64,000 nucleotides of DNA, taken from assembly GCA_023055505.1 (NCBI GenBank), contig JALIRH010000013.1, forward strand, positions 5,394,001-5,458,000, read 5' to 3'. The stretch comes from Callipepla californica brunnescens (taxonomy: Eukaryota; Chordata; Aves; Galliformes; Odontophoridae). Each line of letters opens with the position of its first letter. The stretch's first letter is position 1. The position numbers and the translations under genes are program-made. The notes under the pieces were generated by a model, which was given only the letters and a program-made list of their open reading frames with translations, was not told the origin of the DNA and searched no databases. Positions 44,373-58,100 of this stretch are shown here, piece by piece.

Positions 44373-47300
44373 AGTGCCTCTGTTAGCTTGGAGAATCAAG
44401 CATAAATCTGTTCTATCTTTCACTGTGCAACAGAACACAGGTAGCAGAGGTACAGAACCACTGGAAAGTCCCTTATTTCAGGGACAAAAAAAATCTTACA
44501 AGTGCCTGCTTAGCTGGGGGCAGTTGCACCAGACTCATTCATTACCAGACGTGAAATCAGTGGCTCATCAGCAAAAAAAGGTGCTGAAACTCAGAAAGCT
44601 AGACAAGTTGATTATTAACCAAGCAGAATACTACTCATCAAGTAAGGCAGACCAGCTTCAGTTAGCAAGTTCGCAGACCTCCATGTTTCAAAGAAGAAAT
44701 GTTATTATTATTTTAAGTAAAATAAAGATCGACTGTACGTAAAAAGCCACTGAATTTAAAGATGTTAACACTTCCCCAAACTAATGCACAAGTCTATCAG
44801 ATTAAGGGATGTTTTCTGCAATGTGGCTTTTGACTTCTGTTCTAGTATGATGTTAAGTCATACAGAATCCCAAGCTCCTCCTTTTCAAATAGAATTCAGT
44901 GACAAAGGATTTTAAAAAAGTCTTAGTTTTTTTTCCTTCATCCATCATTTCCTCCAAATACAAATGGTTAGAGACAAAGATTTACTTCACAGACTACTGT
45001 CTGTACTCTAAAGCATTTTTTTACTCTGTTGATTACATGAAGGCATACCAAAGAACCAGTCATTTAATCTTTATGGCACTAGAAATGCATGTTCTTGTAT
45101 TCTCTGCATGAGCAGCAGAGTCCAGCTTAAAACTCTGAAGGTCTAACATGGCCTGTCTCCCACGCTGTGCAGAAAGACCCGTGCAAGGGATGGCCCTTCA
45201 AGATGTGTGTTCACATAGGTCAGTGGCACAAAAATGCATTTATCCCTTCCCCATTCAAACCACAGCCACTCTTCCTAACCATAGACAATGCATTACGACA
45301 GATGACAGTACTGACACACCAAGCTCAGGTGACATGACTGTAAGTGACACATCACAGCAAGGCAGTGGGGTCCACTAGCATGAAGGGACCTTTTAATGGC
45401 ACAGCCTTTGGGTCAACCAGCCCTCCTTTCTAGGCCTCCATTTCCCCCCCTCCCCATTCATAGAGGATTCCTGCAGTGGTGGTTATCTCCTGCCTGGCAC
45501 GCAGCACCTAGCACAAGAAGCCCCAGTCTCATCTGGGGCCTCACAGCTCTACTGCAATAACAGTAATTACTGATGAAAAACCCCTCACTACTCTCCTAAA
45601 TTACAGGTTAGTGCCATGCTTGCATTCCAGCATAAGTAATTATTTTCCCTACCGAAAAATGCTTTGTACTTTTAAAGACAATTATTCCCCAGTTCTTATA
45701 CAAACTCAGGAAACTTTGATTCAGAAGGGTGTCTGTATTTCTAGCATACAACTTACTGTTCTACACAGCTTCTGTTAACACATCCAAAGAAATAAGGGAC
45801 AAGGGACTGTGCAGCAGTCTTGTTTCATTCAGTATCTTCCCCAAAACCTCTCAGTTTTTGATAATCTGCACTTGTTTGTTTTTCAGAAGGTAGGATCACA
45901 CAGTAATCATTTTTTTGATTGTTAGAGAAAAGAAATACTCCTGTACCATGCGGAACTCTTCAGTTTCATCACTGATTGCAGAGGCTTTCTGTTTATTCTG
46001 TTTATGCAAAGCAGAGCTTGGCACATCACAGTGCAGAGTGCCAAGACTGCACTGGTCATCCCAGGAGTAATCTTTTAACATAGTAATAAGCAACTGCAAG
46101 CTGTTTCTCATAATAATTTTCAATTTTGGTTTATGCAATAACAAGCATTTTTGGAAGTAGAATTTACTTCTATTAAGCCAGACATGACCACAAACAGAAA
46201 ATCTATGTATGGCTTTACATGCTATTTTTAGCATTTAAGAACAAACAAAACAAGAAAACAAACACTTCAATTCTAACAAATGACTTGTTTCCTGAATCCT
46301 GTACTTCAGTAACAAATAAAGTTACAATTGAAGATATGCCACATAAATATAGAACTTGGGTATATATCTTGGATATAAAAAAATATATCTTTATTTAAAC
46401 TGGATATTTAAATCTCTGAAAAGTATGTTCTATATTCTCCATTTCCAGTGAAAAGGCATTATGGAACATGTTGATCCAATCAATCCTGCATATTTGCTAT
46501 TTCTGTTTAAAGCACACAGAGAGACCACATACTGTAGCCTTTCTCCCCCACCACAGACAATGCCAAGAGTGACTCAGCATTAAATCTAAGTAATTACTCC
46601 ATTTTATACCCTGCTATCATTAAAGAAATTCCTAAAAAGAAAACCTTTCAACTCAGATCGCTATTTTGCTTTGATGTACTGCAATCTCTGGGGTAGATAA
46701 GGCAGTAAGAGTACATGGAAAGGCTCCAGGCTACAGAGAACATAGACAATGTGAAAGCAAGCAGGCCTGTGGGCTGCACCCTCTCCCTGAGTGATGCCAA
46801 GGTCAGGCAACAGTCCTCCTGCACCTAGCACCAAGTGTCATGCAAAGGTGCTATGGGGTACAAATAGAGACTAAGGCTATAATTTGCTGAGATTTTTTTT
46901 ATTTTTAAGATAAGGAAAAAGTAGTGAGATTTATGAAGTATGGTGGTGCCTTACACTGTATTTCAACTAATGAATAATGGTTGCAAGGAAGTTAGGAGTT
47001 GAAGCTTATATAAAGGGTCCATACTATAAACCTGAATGGTATTGACTTGTTCCCACCAAAGGCATAACTCTGAGTGAAGGCCGTATTTCAGAAACTGTGC
47101 GGGTTATTGTGGTTTGCAGACAATAGATACTGGAGAGAGTTATTCCAGAGTATCACATCTGAGGTGATCACCCCTGAATCCCCCAGCTTACCCACTGTTT
47201 GTTTAAGATAATTGGCCAGGAGGCCCCAGGCAGCCTTTCTCAGGTGATCCCTTTTTGTCTTTTTTTTTTTTGTCATGAACTTTTCACTTTTTGCCACAGC

Positions 47301-49163
47301 AAAAGGGTTCTTCCGTGAGCCTTTTCTACTTTAAACTCAAAGGGCAAAGTTAGTTTCCTACACAAACAGAGCACAGCTCATGTAGGCAGCATATGAGAAC
47401 TGACAACCACACTACTCTGAAATCAGGCGTGCAGAAGCCTGGCAGGGCAACTGAGGAAATGGAGCATGAGGCAGAAGGTGAGCAGCAGCAGGCAAGAATG
47501 CTCCCCACACCTCTCAGAGCTCTGGCACGAAGCTACGCTCATTAACATTCCTAAAAGTAGGTTTATATTGAAAGGATGTGTTACACAATTAAGAAACCTT
47601 AGCAAAAAAAAACTTGCAGCAAGGCCTAGCTGACTTCAATTTGCTTATGAACTAAGCATTTCTTCTGTAACAAAAGAGCACAGTACAGCCAAGGGTTTGA
47701 ATGGTTTATGGGATTTTATGGTCTTTTGCAACCTCAGTTCATCTTCTCTCCCTCAACTCTTTGGTGCCTAATCTCCAAAATATGTCTTAGAAAGCCTCTA
47801 CAGTTCCCCGACCTATTCACTTAGGACAGCAGCTGTCATAACATTTTCCTGCCCTTAACTGAAGGAAGGGCACTTCTGAATATTATCTACACCTCTTGAC
47901 AGCAGCACAAGACATGAACTGAATTTTAATACAATAGCGTTAGTTACTTTGGAAGGAAATACAGAGTTTCTCTAGGACCTCTTTCCATCTTGGTGCTGGC
48001 AAAAAGCATTTGTTCCCCAGAACACAAACAAGTAGTTCCCAGTGAGAACATGGCTGCAGGAAATGCTGGTGGTGGAAATGCTCCTTGGTGGTCAGTGCCC
48101 ACAACAGGAGATGGAGCAGGATGGGAAGATCCCCCAGCTCTGCTGTCTTTACTTGCAGGGCTTTTCTCTAGCTAGACTGATCTACAGATGCTGCTGCTTC
48201 TTAGTGATAAAGTCCCCTGGGGAAAACTAGCTTGAAGTCTCAGTGACTTCATGGGCTGCTACAGAATAACTATATTTCTCTGGTCACCAAGTCATATCAG
48301 GGGCACTGCCCATGTCACCACAGCTTCTGACTCTCTCCAAGAAACACCCTCCATTACACGGCTTCTCCAAGGATCTTCTACAAGGTCATGACAAAAGAAG
48401 ATGGAGCTTTGTGCTTTTTTCCCTTCCACTTGGCCCTAGCACCCCACAGAACAAACCAGAAGAGGCCAATGGTTTTCCAAAGAGCTACTCAGCCAAACAG
48501 CCGCAATGAACTTCACGCTACCTCCCCCTCTGGCTGGCATTTCCAAGCTGCCTTCTTCACAGACTCAAGCGACAGAAGATTCATTGTTGCAAAAAAATGT
48601 TGTCAGTAGAAAATTAGCTGTATTGAACAGCGTTCTGAACAAGTGAAATCTTGCCAGTGTGGGTCCTGTTAAGACTATTAAAGGGACATTGTATCTAGAA
48701 AGGCAGGACGGGTTCAGCCTCATGCTGAAGTCGCACAGACTCCAATCTCCAGAGGGTCTGCTGTGTCCAGATCTGTTAATTTGCTTTGGGCTCCTCTCCA
48801 GCTCTTTCTTTTGCAACAAACCCAAATTTCAGTTTTCTAATTCCTCCCATAAGCACAGCCTATAAAAAGGAGGTGTTTCCCCAGATGTGGGCAAGGAGCA
48901 GACAGAGCAGCACAACTGCCCACACCCATCTTTTCCAAGCACCAGTGCTCTTCAGCAGAGATGGGGGAAACCCTCACTGTCACTCTGAGGGGCAGTGACA
49001 CTGATTTTCATGTGTCCCACAAAGGTACGGGCTGTAAGAATCCAGTCTATTCACCAAGAAAGCCGTTGTTCAAATCTCTCAGTAGCAAGGAAGCAGGAAG
49101 GACTGCAAAGCTCAGATAATTCCTTGCCCATCAGCCTTTACAGCACTCTTAAGGAGATGTGGG

Positions 49164-49188
49164 ATTTTAAAATAAATAAATAAATAAA
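49164..49188 (+). repeat. (AAAT)n microsatellite
   Basis: Short AATA/AAAT tandem repeat, followed by a 10-base unit (AGACTGAGAT) present twice. Confidence 0.8.
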
Positions 49189-52100
49189 AGACAGACTGAG
49201 ATAGACTGAGATAGCAGTGAAGGAAATGAGGAATTGCTAATAAGTATGTAATAAAAAACACCACTCCACTGGCTCACAATTTTTAATAATAAATTAACAC
49301 CCTTCTGCTACATATTAATTATATATTAAGAGCTTTTTGTTCTACTTTCTGTTTGGGAACTGGAAATCAAGCATGTCCTGCTCCCCCAGTAACACAGGAA
49401 CAAGGAGATAACAGAGATAAGGAGCAGACCAGAGACATGAGACTATACAGTGGGATGAAGAGATGGAAAAGGAATTACGGAAGCCCCTTCTGCTGTGCAG
49501 ATGATACAAAGAACTTTCTATTTACCCCATGCTGTGGGAACAGAGCATGTCCTCTTGCACTGGAACTTACCCAAACATGACTTTCAGCGAGTTCAAAAAG
49601 GAACAAGGATGAAGAAACTGGTAATGAAAGACAAAAGCCCTTAAGGTTACAGAGCTCTAGTGATCACTTACCTTACTTTATGCCTTTCTGTCCTTTCTAA
49701 AAGGCCTCCTTACGCTAGAGGCAAGAAAACAGTTCATGAACCTTTTAGGGAAATGTCACTCACTGATGCTCTTCATTGCAGTTTCAGCTACAGATACTTC
49801 ATTCCCAGCTTTGGTTTCTAGCAGCAGAAAAACTAAATTCCCAGTCTATTTAAATCGTGACCCAGACTAACTTCTACAAGTTTAATCTCAGTACTTTTAA
49901 AAGTAATTTTACAGAGGCAGCCACATGGAAAAGAACATGCAGACTTGCAAGAACAATTGAAAAAATGACAATGAAAGACTTCTGGCAAAAATTTAAATAT
50001 CTCACACACTTCTAGAAAGAAAACACCCACTAATCATCAGGAGCTAGAAAGAAATTATGGGTACTGATCCTTCATGCTCACCAGTTGGACTCCTTGCTAA
50101 ACACTGGGCTTCACAGGCAAGGTCCTGCCCCACTAAGTCCACATTCCTCCCCTTGTGAAATTTTAGATCTAGCTCCTGAGCGTGATTGCCTGGGCCAGGC
50201 TCATCCCTTTCCAGGTTGCTGCAACGTCAGGTCAAACTGTTTTTAAAGTTACATTCAGTGGCTTGAGATGGTTTTGATCCAAGAAACCTCAGAGTACCTG
50301 TTTATTTTGCATAGATTCCCAAAACTGCAAGATGTTTTCTGTAATGCAAAACCTTTCAATCTGAATGCAGTATCTGAATAGCTCAGAAACATTTATCTCA
50401 TTACAGATGCAAATAGTAGCCTTGTCCTTGACCTCCAAAGACTTACCAGTTCCCATACAATTTGACACTTCTACATTAAAGTGGCTATCAATAAATCATA
50501 TCAGTGAACTGACATGTGCAAATACCATTGGACTGCAGTTTATCTGAATGGATTACAGTAAGAAAATGCTAAGATAAAATCCAAGCAAAAAATGATAAGT
50601 TTATGACATTTCAAGGAAGACAGATCATTTGTTTTTCATGATAGTTACTCCAGATCAACATCATCTCTCAGAGGATCCTGTGATAATGGAGGAACCATAA
50701 TATCACACTGAATTGTTAACCAGCAGCTGAAGCTCTCCTATGGCTATCATTTTCCTTGTTCCACGTTTTATGGAGTCTTCTTGTTAACTTTTTCACTAAT
50801 TCAGCTGAAGCACAGCAACATATCTTGGTTTAAATGCTGTAAAACTATCAATAAAATAATCTTTACATTTAACTTCTTGACTTAGAATCTTCATAAAAGT
50901 TGCTCAATCCTTCCTTCATCTATCAGATGTTCTGGCTAGTAATGTGGCTGTATTAGAATGATGTTAATTTTTCTTACTGAATCCTGTAATAATTAACATA
51001 CTGGGGTGAGTTAGTACAGTGCAGCTTTTGCATCGAACTGAAATAGCACAGATTCATCTTAATACCTAGAATTAAAAATAGTTGTGGTTTTTCAGGTGGC
51101 AACTAATATGGTAACTAAATAAAGGTTGACTGTTAGTATGTGTTCTCTGTTTCTGCAGAATATAAGATCGATCATTAGAATATGAAAAGAGTAACACTGG
51201 CATTCTAAACGCAAATTTAAATGCCTGTGTCCACTCTCACCTTAGGTAATTCCTCTCCATTTGTCTCAAGTTCCTGACAGACCAACTCAGTAAGTTGCTG
51301 AGATAACTAATTACATTTAAGATCTGAACCTTTCCTCTAACTTAGTCTGCTCTCCAAGTCATAGTCAAACCTTCACTGGACTAGGATCTGAACATTGCTT
51401 TTTCGGCTCCCTTTTCTCATCCCAGAACTATTCTATTCAACTCCCCTGTTGCACAGATGTGTACCCATCCATTGGCACAAATAAAACACAGATCTAGGAC
51501 AACAATCTTGTCCTTTTCCCGTCTGATCTTACTAGGTATTACTTCTGTACCTTCTCCCTCTGATATCCACTCTTCACGTTGGTACAACCAAACCTCAGTA
51601 CAGAATACAGCATGACTCTCAAATCACATCTGAAATTGATATCTGATCGATGCTGCACATAGCTACCCGTAAGCCTTACTACAGGACCTGATATTAACAT
51701 AATTCATATGGTAAATAAAGTAGCCTTTTCCTGTGGAAAAAAAACACAGCAATTTTAGTTGCTGGACCACATCGACTTACTAAGCATTATATTCACAAGA
51801 AAGAAACACAGCAAAAATTCTCATTATCCACTAAGGTCATTCAGCCCCTAAGGATGCTTCTAGTTAGAAGGCAGGCATGGAAAGTAGGCCACTCGCAGAT
51901 CTGTCCAGTAAGGGGTCAGTGGCAGAACAATAGAATCTCTGCAAGCAGTTTCCCCTACGTTTTGCTCCCAGAGCCTTCCCAGCACAGATTACTTCACTAA
52001 AACAAAATTATCTGTTTGAACAGATAATATTAGTTGAGATTTAGAACTCAGATGGGAGCCATTTGCTTACTCAAGATAGAGAACTTAAGAATAAAAAACT

Positions 52101-55100
52101 CTTTCCAGAGATCTGTTACACAGCAAAGCCAAGGGGAGTTTTGCAAACACGTAAACAATTCACTTTAAAGGGTAAAAATGGAGCCTGTGAATTCTCATCG
52201 ACACACTGCTTGGAAATGCACTGATCGAAGCAGGAGTGGAGGGTAGCAGATGCCGTAAACCTGCAAACGTAACACTTTGGCAAGGCTCCAGTTATCTCTA
52301 GAGGCTTAAGCAGAGCAGGTCCAGGCAAAATTTTACTGCAGTGCCTGATAACAAGAAGCGTCAGGCAGCCAGGGGCTGGTTTACCCAGTAGTGACAGAGA
52401 ATAAGCTGCAATTAGCAAAAATAACTTCAACTGCTGTCAGAGAGTGAGGGAGAAGGGGAAAAACAAGAGACGATTTTTCATTTCTCTTAATAACTGCTCC
52501 ATATTGATCAAGATAAGGACGGAAATGAACTCTTCACCTACTTGAATTCCCACTGGCTAAGGTATATAGAATAAATGATTAATTCCAGTGTTGCTTGTCA
52601 TCACTTAAATTGTATGTTTAAGTCCTTGGACATTTACTACGTGGCTGTATTAACACTCCAAAAAGCTTCATTCATTTGTTGGTATAAACTACACTTCCAG
52701 TCTGCTTAATCTTTGATAGACAGGTCTCATTGTCCCCAAAATCCCTTGCTACACAATACAACAAAGACTTAAATGACTCCGTAGGCCAGCCCTGCTACCC
52801 ACAGTGCCCTGCGCTTCCTGCCCATATATCCCTGGAATTCATGACCATGCAGATTACTAAATTACACACTAGGCCAGGGATTAGGCAGGGCTCTTTGTAT
52901 GGGAGCATCTGAGGTCTGGAAGAAGATTTTACCTGTCACGGTCTGTGCTCATTAGGCCTTGATGAGAGGCAGAAGGAAGCAGCACTGCAGAAGATCACAA
53001 ACACTGGTGTGTGATAATCAGCGATCTGTATATGATGACAGGATAACCTGATTGGTGCTGCCCTGCACACAGGTCTGGGGAGCTTTAGGCAGACAATAAC
53101 CAGCCCACTATTTCCAAAGCAGCTCAGCAGCCACCTCTCTCTTATAAAGAAAAGAAGAAACCATTCTCCGCTCTGACAGACTGCAAGCCAGATAATGGCC
53201 TTCAGCCTTCTGGCCAGAACTGAAGTGTTTAAGTGTTAGGAATACATCCTGCAGTTAAGCAAACATACCAACAAAGCAAAAAGAGTGGTATGCTAGCTCA
53301 TCAGTTGATTTAAATTAGCTGCTAATCAAAGTTGGCATTGCTTCTTATTGCTTTCAGAAAGCTTACAAGTTACATATCTGAAAAATGTGAAAATAAAAAC
53401 AAGATAACTCTTGAATTAACGCTGTAAATACTTCAATGATAACATGCCTCTTTTATCAATATGCATGCATACAAGTAATGTGCTTCCCACCTGAAAAATC
53501 ATAACTCTTCAGTAGATCTTAACTTTGATGTAGACACCAACATATGCCCACATCAATACATCAGATGAGCAGTCTTTACCCAGCTGCCACTTACAGAAGG
53601 CCAGCAGCCACTCCAGGCTTCAGCTACCTTCGCCTGGAAGTTCAGTCACTACTTCCTGTAGCCAGGAAAAGTGCAAGGATGGAAATTAGAAGCGTGGAGA
53701 GAACAGTCTATTTTACAAAAAGATTTTCTCCCTTAGGGAGTAGCTATCCCTGCCTTGTTTTCCTTCCCATTGCTTGCATGTTCTTCGTTTGTCAGCAAAT
53801 GATGACACCTTCCATATCCATATTGGTCTGAAAGGTATTACATTTTTCCCTGTAATCTGCACTCACTTGGAGTTCAGTGAATAACAGAAATCATTATTAA
53901 GGCCTGAGAGACTGAAAGTTTACTGCACAGTCCAGCTCATGGATTTATATCATAAGGCAAACCACGCCAGCAAAACACACTAGACTGTGTGTATACCACA
54001 ATATAGCGATGCTGTGGTTCAACATCATCCTATGACATCAAAGAAGAGCGTTAACACACACCAACATGACAATGTAATTTTAGAGAAACCAAAATGGCCT
54101 CAGATCTGCAACGAGACTCCTAGCAGCTCACAGAAAAACTGCAAAACCCCAGAAACCCCAGGAGGACAGGCAGTGGAAGCGGATTCTGCTTTGCACAGAC
54201 TCAGCAGGACTCTTTGGAAGTTGATGCCAGCACTCCTTTTGCAGCCAGAGCAGCCACTGTTGAGCTACACAAGCTACTCTAAGCCCTTTCCCTAGAGCCA
54301 TTAGCTGGGGAACAAGCATTCGTTTGCTGTTTGAGAAAAACAAGCAAAGCATACTTTAAGTGAATACAGAAAAACAAATCCTCTATTGAACATTGCTGCA
54401 AACTTTGTACTTCTCTTGTTCATGAAGTGACTCCAATTTCAGTTAAACCACAACTATCTACAGCAGTGTTTTTCCATAGGACACTCTTTTAAGCCTTGTG
54501 CCATCCTGTACTTAGTGTGCAATAAACTGTGCCCTTGGCCACACACACACCACACCCCTTGGGACACTGGATTAAGTTGTTCGTAATCCCTGTAGGTATT
54601 CATAATGGCCATACAGTCAGCAAGAATAGCAAAACAATGACTGTGAGTTAAACTGCGTCTGGATCTCTGAATAAATGCTCTTTTTTACCCAGTTCTCAAT
54701 CTTCTGAAGACACCACTGTCTTCTCACCAACATCAATGCAGACAACTGAAGCGCAGACAAACAGAGTATAACACTGATGTCAGAGACAGAAGGACCACGT
54801 CTGGAATGGTTCCTCTCCTGCCGCTGGTGCTGCTTATACAGCTGATCCTTGCTTGGCTGACTCAGCACCAGCAGAGATGTCTTACACCCGACAATGGTCG
54901 AAAATGCATCTATAGACCAAAGTCCAAGAGGATTCATGCTATTGAAGACTGAAAGTTCAAGGGCTTAAAAGCAGAATAAAGGAAAGGGAATCTGAGAAAG
55001 AAAGGACATAACTATAAGAAATACAGAAGACACACAGCTCTACCATCCACCTTCAGTTTGCAACACAGATCTGAGCCTCCCTGGGTTGGCCCTGCCTTCC

Positions 55101-58100
55101 CACCAGGTGCTCCATTACTGCTTTAGGCCATGACTGAGCATTTCCACTAAAGACCAAATATTTCATTGTCCTTTCCACTGAAGCAATATAAAGTTCATTT
55201 CCTTTTCAAAGTAACAGCAGCTTCAGAAGCTCTTTCATAAGTATATTCAAGACCGTCAATCTTCCTCAAAAGCAGAAGAGGTTGGATCCTCATCAGTTTT
55301 CAGCCCTTAGCAGCTTAGCACTTCGACAGTATTCTGTCTTAATGATATCTTGGACCACGGACTGCATGTTTCAGTTACGCGATCTACATACATTCAGCGA
55401 TCAAGTAGTCTAATTGGTTGGTTTTCTTCTAGTTAACAAAAGAAAACTAAAGGTTGATCTATGCTCTAATGATTAAAACAGGACAACGAAGTCTGTGATA
55501 ACACATTTACCTGGTCAAGCCTGGCCAGCTGTATGCTCCTGCTCACCCCATTCCACTCACCCAACTCCAGGGCAGAGGCCATTTCAGTGCAGCAGTCTGT
55601 GCCTGCCTAAGTCACTCTGCACAGACATTTGCCCAGGCTCTTTCTCTGGCTCATGTTCCTTGATAGTCCCATCCTTCAACATTGCTTGTACACTGGGGAT
55701 CATCTCATTTAAAACACACTGTAGATCCATTAATCCCTATTATGCCTGCCATGAACACAAAGTCCAAATGTTCTGCAGTTTAAAGCAGATGGATGAAAAT
55801 CTGGATCAGCATTCGTGTGCAGCTACAGTTTGGGACAATTCCATGGTTTTGTCCCAGCTGCATGTTCCTCTGCAAAAAACACTAAACTTAATGCTTAGAA
55901 TAAAAGTTCTTTGGTGCAAAGCTTTTTCTGTTGTTTATACAAAGCACAGTTGATCCTGATGTGTAACTGAGGCCCCAGGCCCCGCTATACTGTAAATATT
56001 GGAAAGAATCATCAGACCAAAGAAACTAATCTTTGCACAAAGGTTCATTTTAAAACAGAAGCATTTGGATGCTGTCTTCTAATCCTGTTGGAAATAACAT
56101 TTTGCTTCCACATTAATACAGATATTTCTAATTTACAGTAATTGTTTGCTGCTTCTACAGAAACAGTGCAAGAAATCTCTGTAACACTTTCAGTAGTCTA
56201 CAAACTAAACATTTTTTCCTTGCATTTAAGTGATTTGAAAGGAAAAAGTAAACCATTTACAGAAAGTGTTTATCATTATTACTTTTTTTAATTCAGTTTA
56301 GGCATGAAGCATCAGGAAATTTTAATATTCTTGCACTGACCCATCAACAGAATAGTGTCTCATACTGCATTTGGTTCTTGCCACACAACAAATTAAACTA
56401 AGCAGACAATTTGTAAATAGGCTTTCTGTTTAGACTGGAACACAAATTTTATACAGCACATACAACTCTTAAATCCTATCCAAACAAATTCAGAGACAAG
56501 GCAGACAAAGAGCGCATACCTAGAACCATAGGTTTCATTTACTTACAAAATTTGTTTAAAATATTTGGAAATTAAAACATGGGAAGCATTTGCTCAGGAA
56601 CACTCACCAGAAAAAAAGCTAAACATATTAGTCATAAATACATTTTACTAGTTCTTCATCTTGCAAGAGTAAGGCTCTTGGAATACAGTGGTTAAAACAG
56701 TTGACTCTGTAAAACTAAAATCACATCAAATGCTAATACTTACCAAAAAAGACTAAACCCTACTAGTCCTGACAAGCAAGTGGTGCTTGCTGTGTTTCTG
56801 GAAACCTTCCAAAGCATGTAACTTGAATAGCCAGTTGTACTCCGAAAGAATTAAGATAGACTCTATGATATTCAGTGGCTTCTAGGAGCAAGCAAAGGGC
56901 ACAAGATCTTAGAAATGCGCAGAGGTCTGACTGGGGGCATTCATATTAAAAGCTGCCTGAGACTCCACTACACCTGACAGAAATGCTTTTGTTCCCATCT
57001 GTTCACAGCTCATGGTGAAGCAATCAGATATTTGCTGGAGGACAGTGCCGATCAGGCAAGGTTTTGCCAGATTTGCAGAAACCAACTGGACAGAAGCAAC
57101 ATTTCCATTGTCACATTATCTGAGCAAAGTGAGAAAATCCACTAAAAGCAGTAGGGATGGCTTCAAACCACTGCTTCCCAGCCTCTTCAGCATCACAGAT
57201 AACCTAAGAGGACTAGGTTCAAATAACAAGTTCTCTCTTCAGACAGCTATAGATTGTGGTTGCAAGAGCAGTGAAGGTTTTCACTCATGCTTCTGTATTT
57301 TAAGTAGTGTTGAGGCTTTGATGTGTTTCTTCAAGTGATAAAACTGTTGAACATATGGGCAATCAGTCTCAAGACCAACAGATTGGATTATCCACTGCAG
57401 ACAAAGTCCACTTGTTTTCAGCTTTCTGCCTTGTCAGTGGAACGGTTCTGATGCTCATCTTTACTTCTGAGTATCAGATTACATATGCATAGTTACACCT
57501 TGAGGATGGAAAGGAAGGCTAACCCTGCAGCCTCTCTTAAGAGCAGAACACTGCATATAGCTGACACACCCGTAACGCTGCAGTTTAGGATCCCATTCAT
57601 TCATTTCCTGCATAAGCAATGAGTGACATCACCGAAGTCTGTCCAGTGACTTCTGAATGCCAGCAACAAGTTTTCACTCGTGTAAATCATCAGACCTTAA
57701 GCAAAGGTTGGCTGGAGGAAACTGGTGTTTGCTATTTCTGATAGTTCTCTGGATGAGACTTAACAAGAATACAGCAGAACCAGGGTGAAATCAAGACCTG
57801 GTATTCACCAATATTCTCTTAATCACACGCCTGCATTTTAGAAACATCATCCTGGAACTGATATTTGCCTATTTAAAACTCCTTCATCACATACTCAGTC
57901 ATTCAGTGTTCCCTTAATCTTTAAATTGCAGAGTTGAACCAAACTTCTCCCAAGATTACAACTAAAACCCAGGTGTTCTGGATCTTCCCAGTACAGTCAT
58001 TCTATGAGGTGCAACGTAAACAGTCTAGTTCAAGTATAAATATTTAATAAGATGCTTGCATCTGGAGCAAAATGGAGCTAAATTAGCGTTCCCTATTTAA

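Noticed and set aside
44305..44742. 145-codon plus-strand open frame
   Set aside because: Runs through the C14 homopolymer, giving a polyproline stretch; no family resemblance.
53570..53660. Stretch checked as a candidate 7S Cys-rich exon
   Set aside because: Translating the minus strand gives no CGG..CSG.CQC pattern, and splice sites do not fit.
55495..55953. 152-codon plus-strand open frame in the large intron
   Set aside because: Longest frame in the intron but no recognisable domain, no exon-like splice context and an irregular Cys/Ser-rich composition; about what chance allows in 23 kb.
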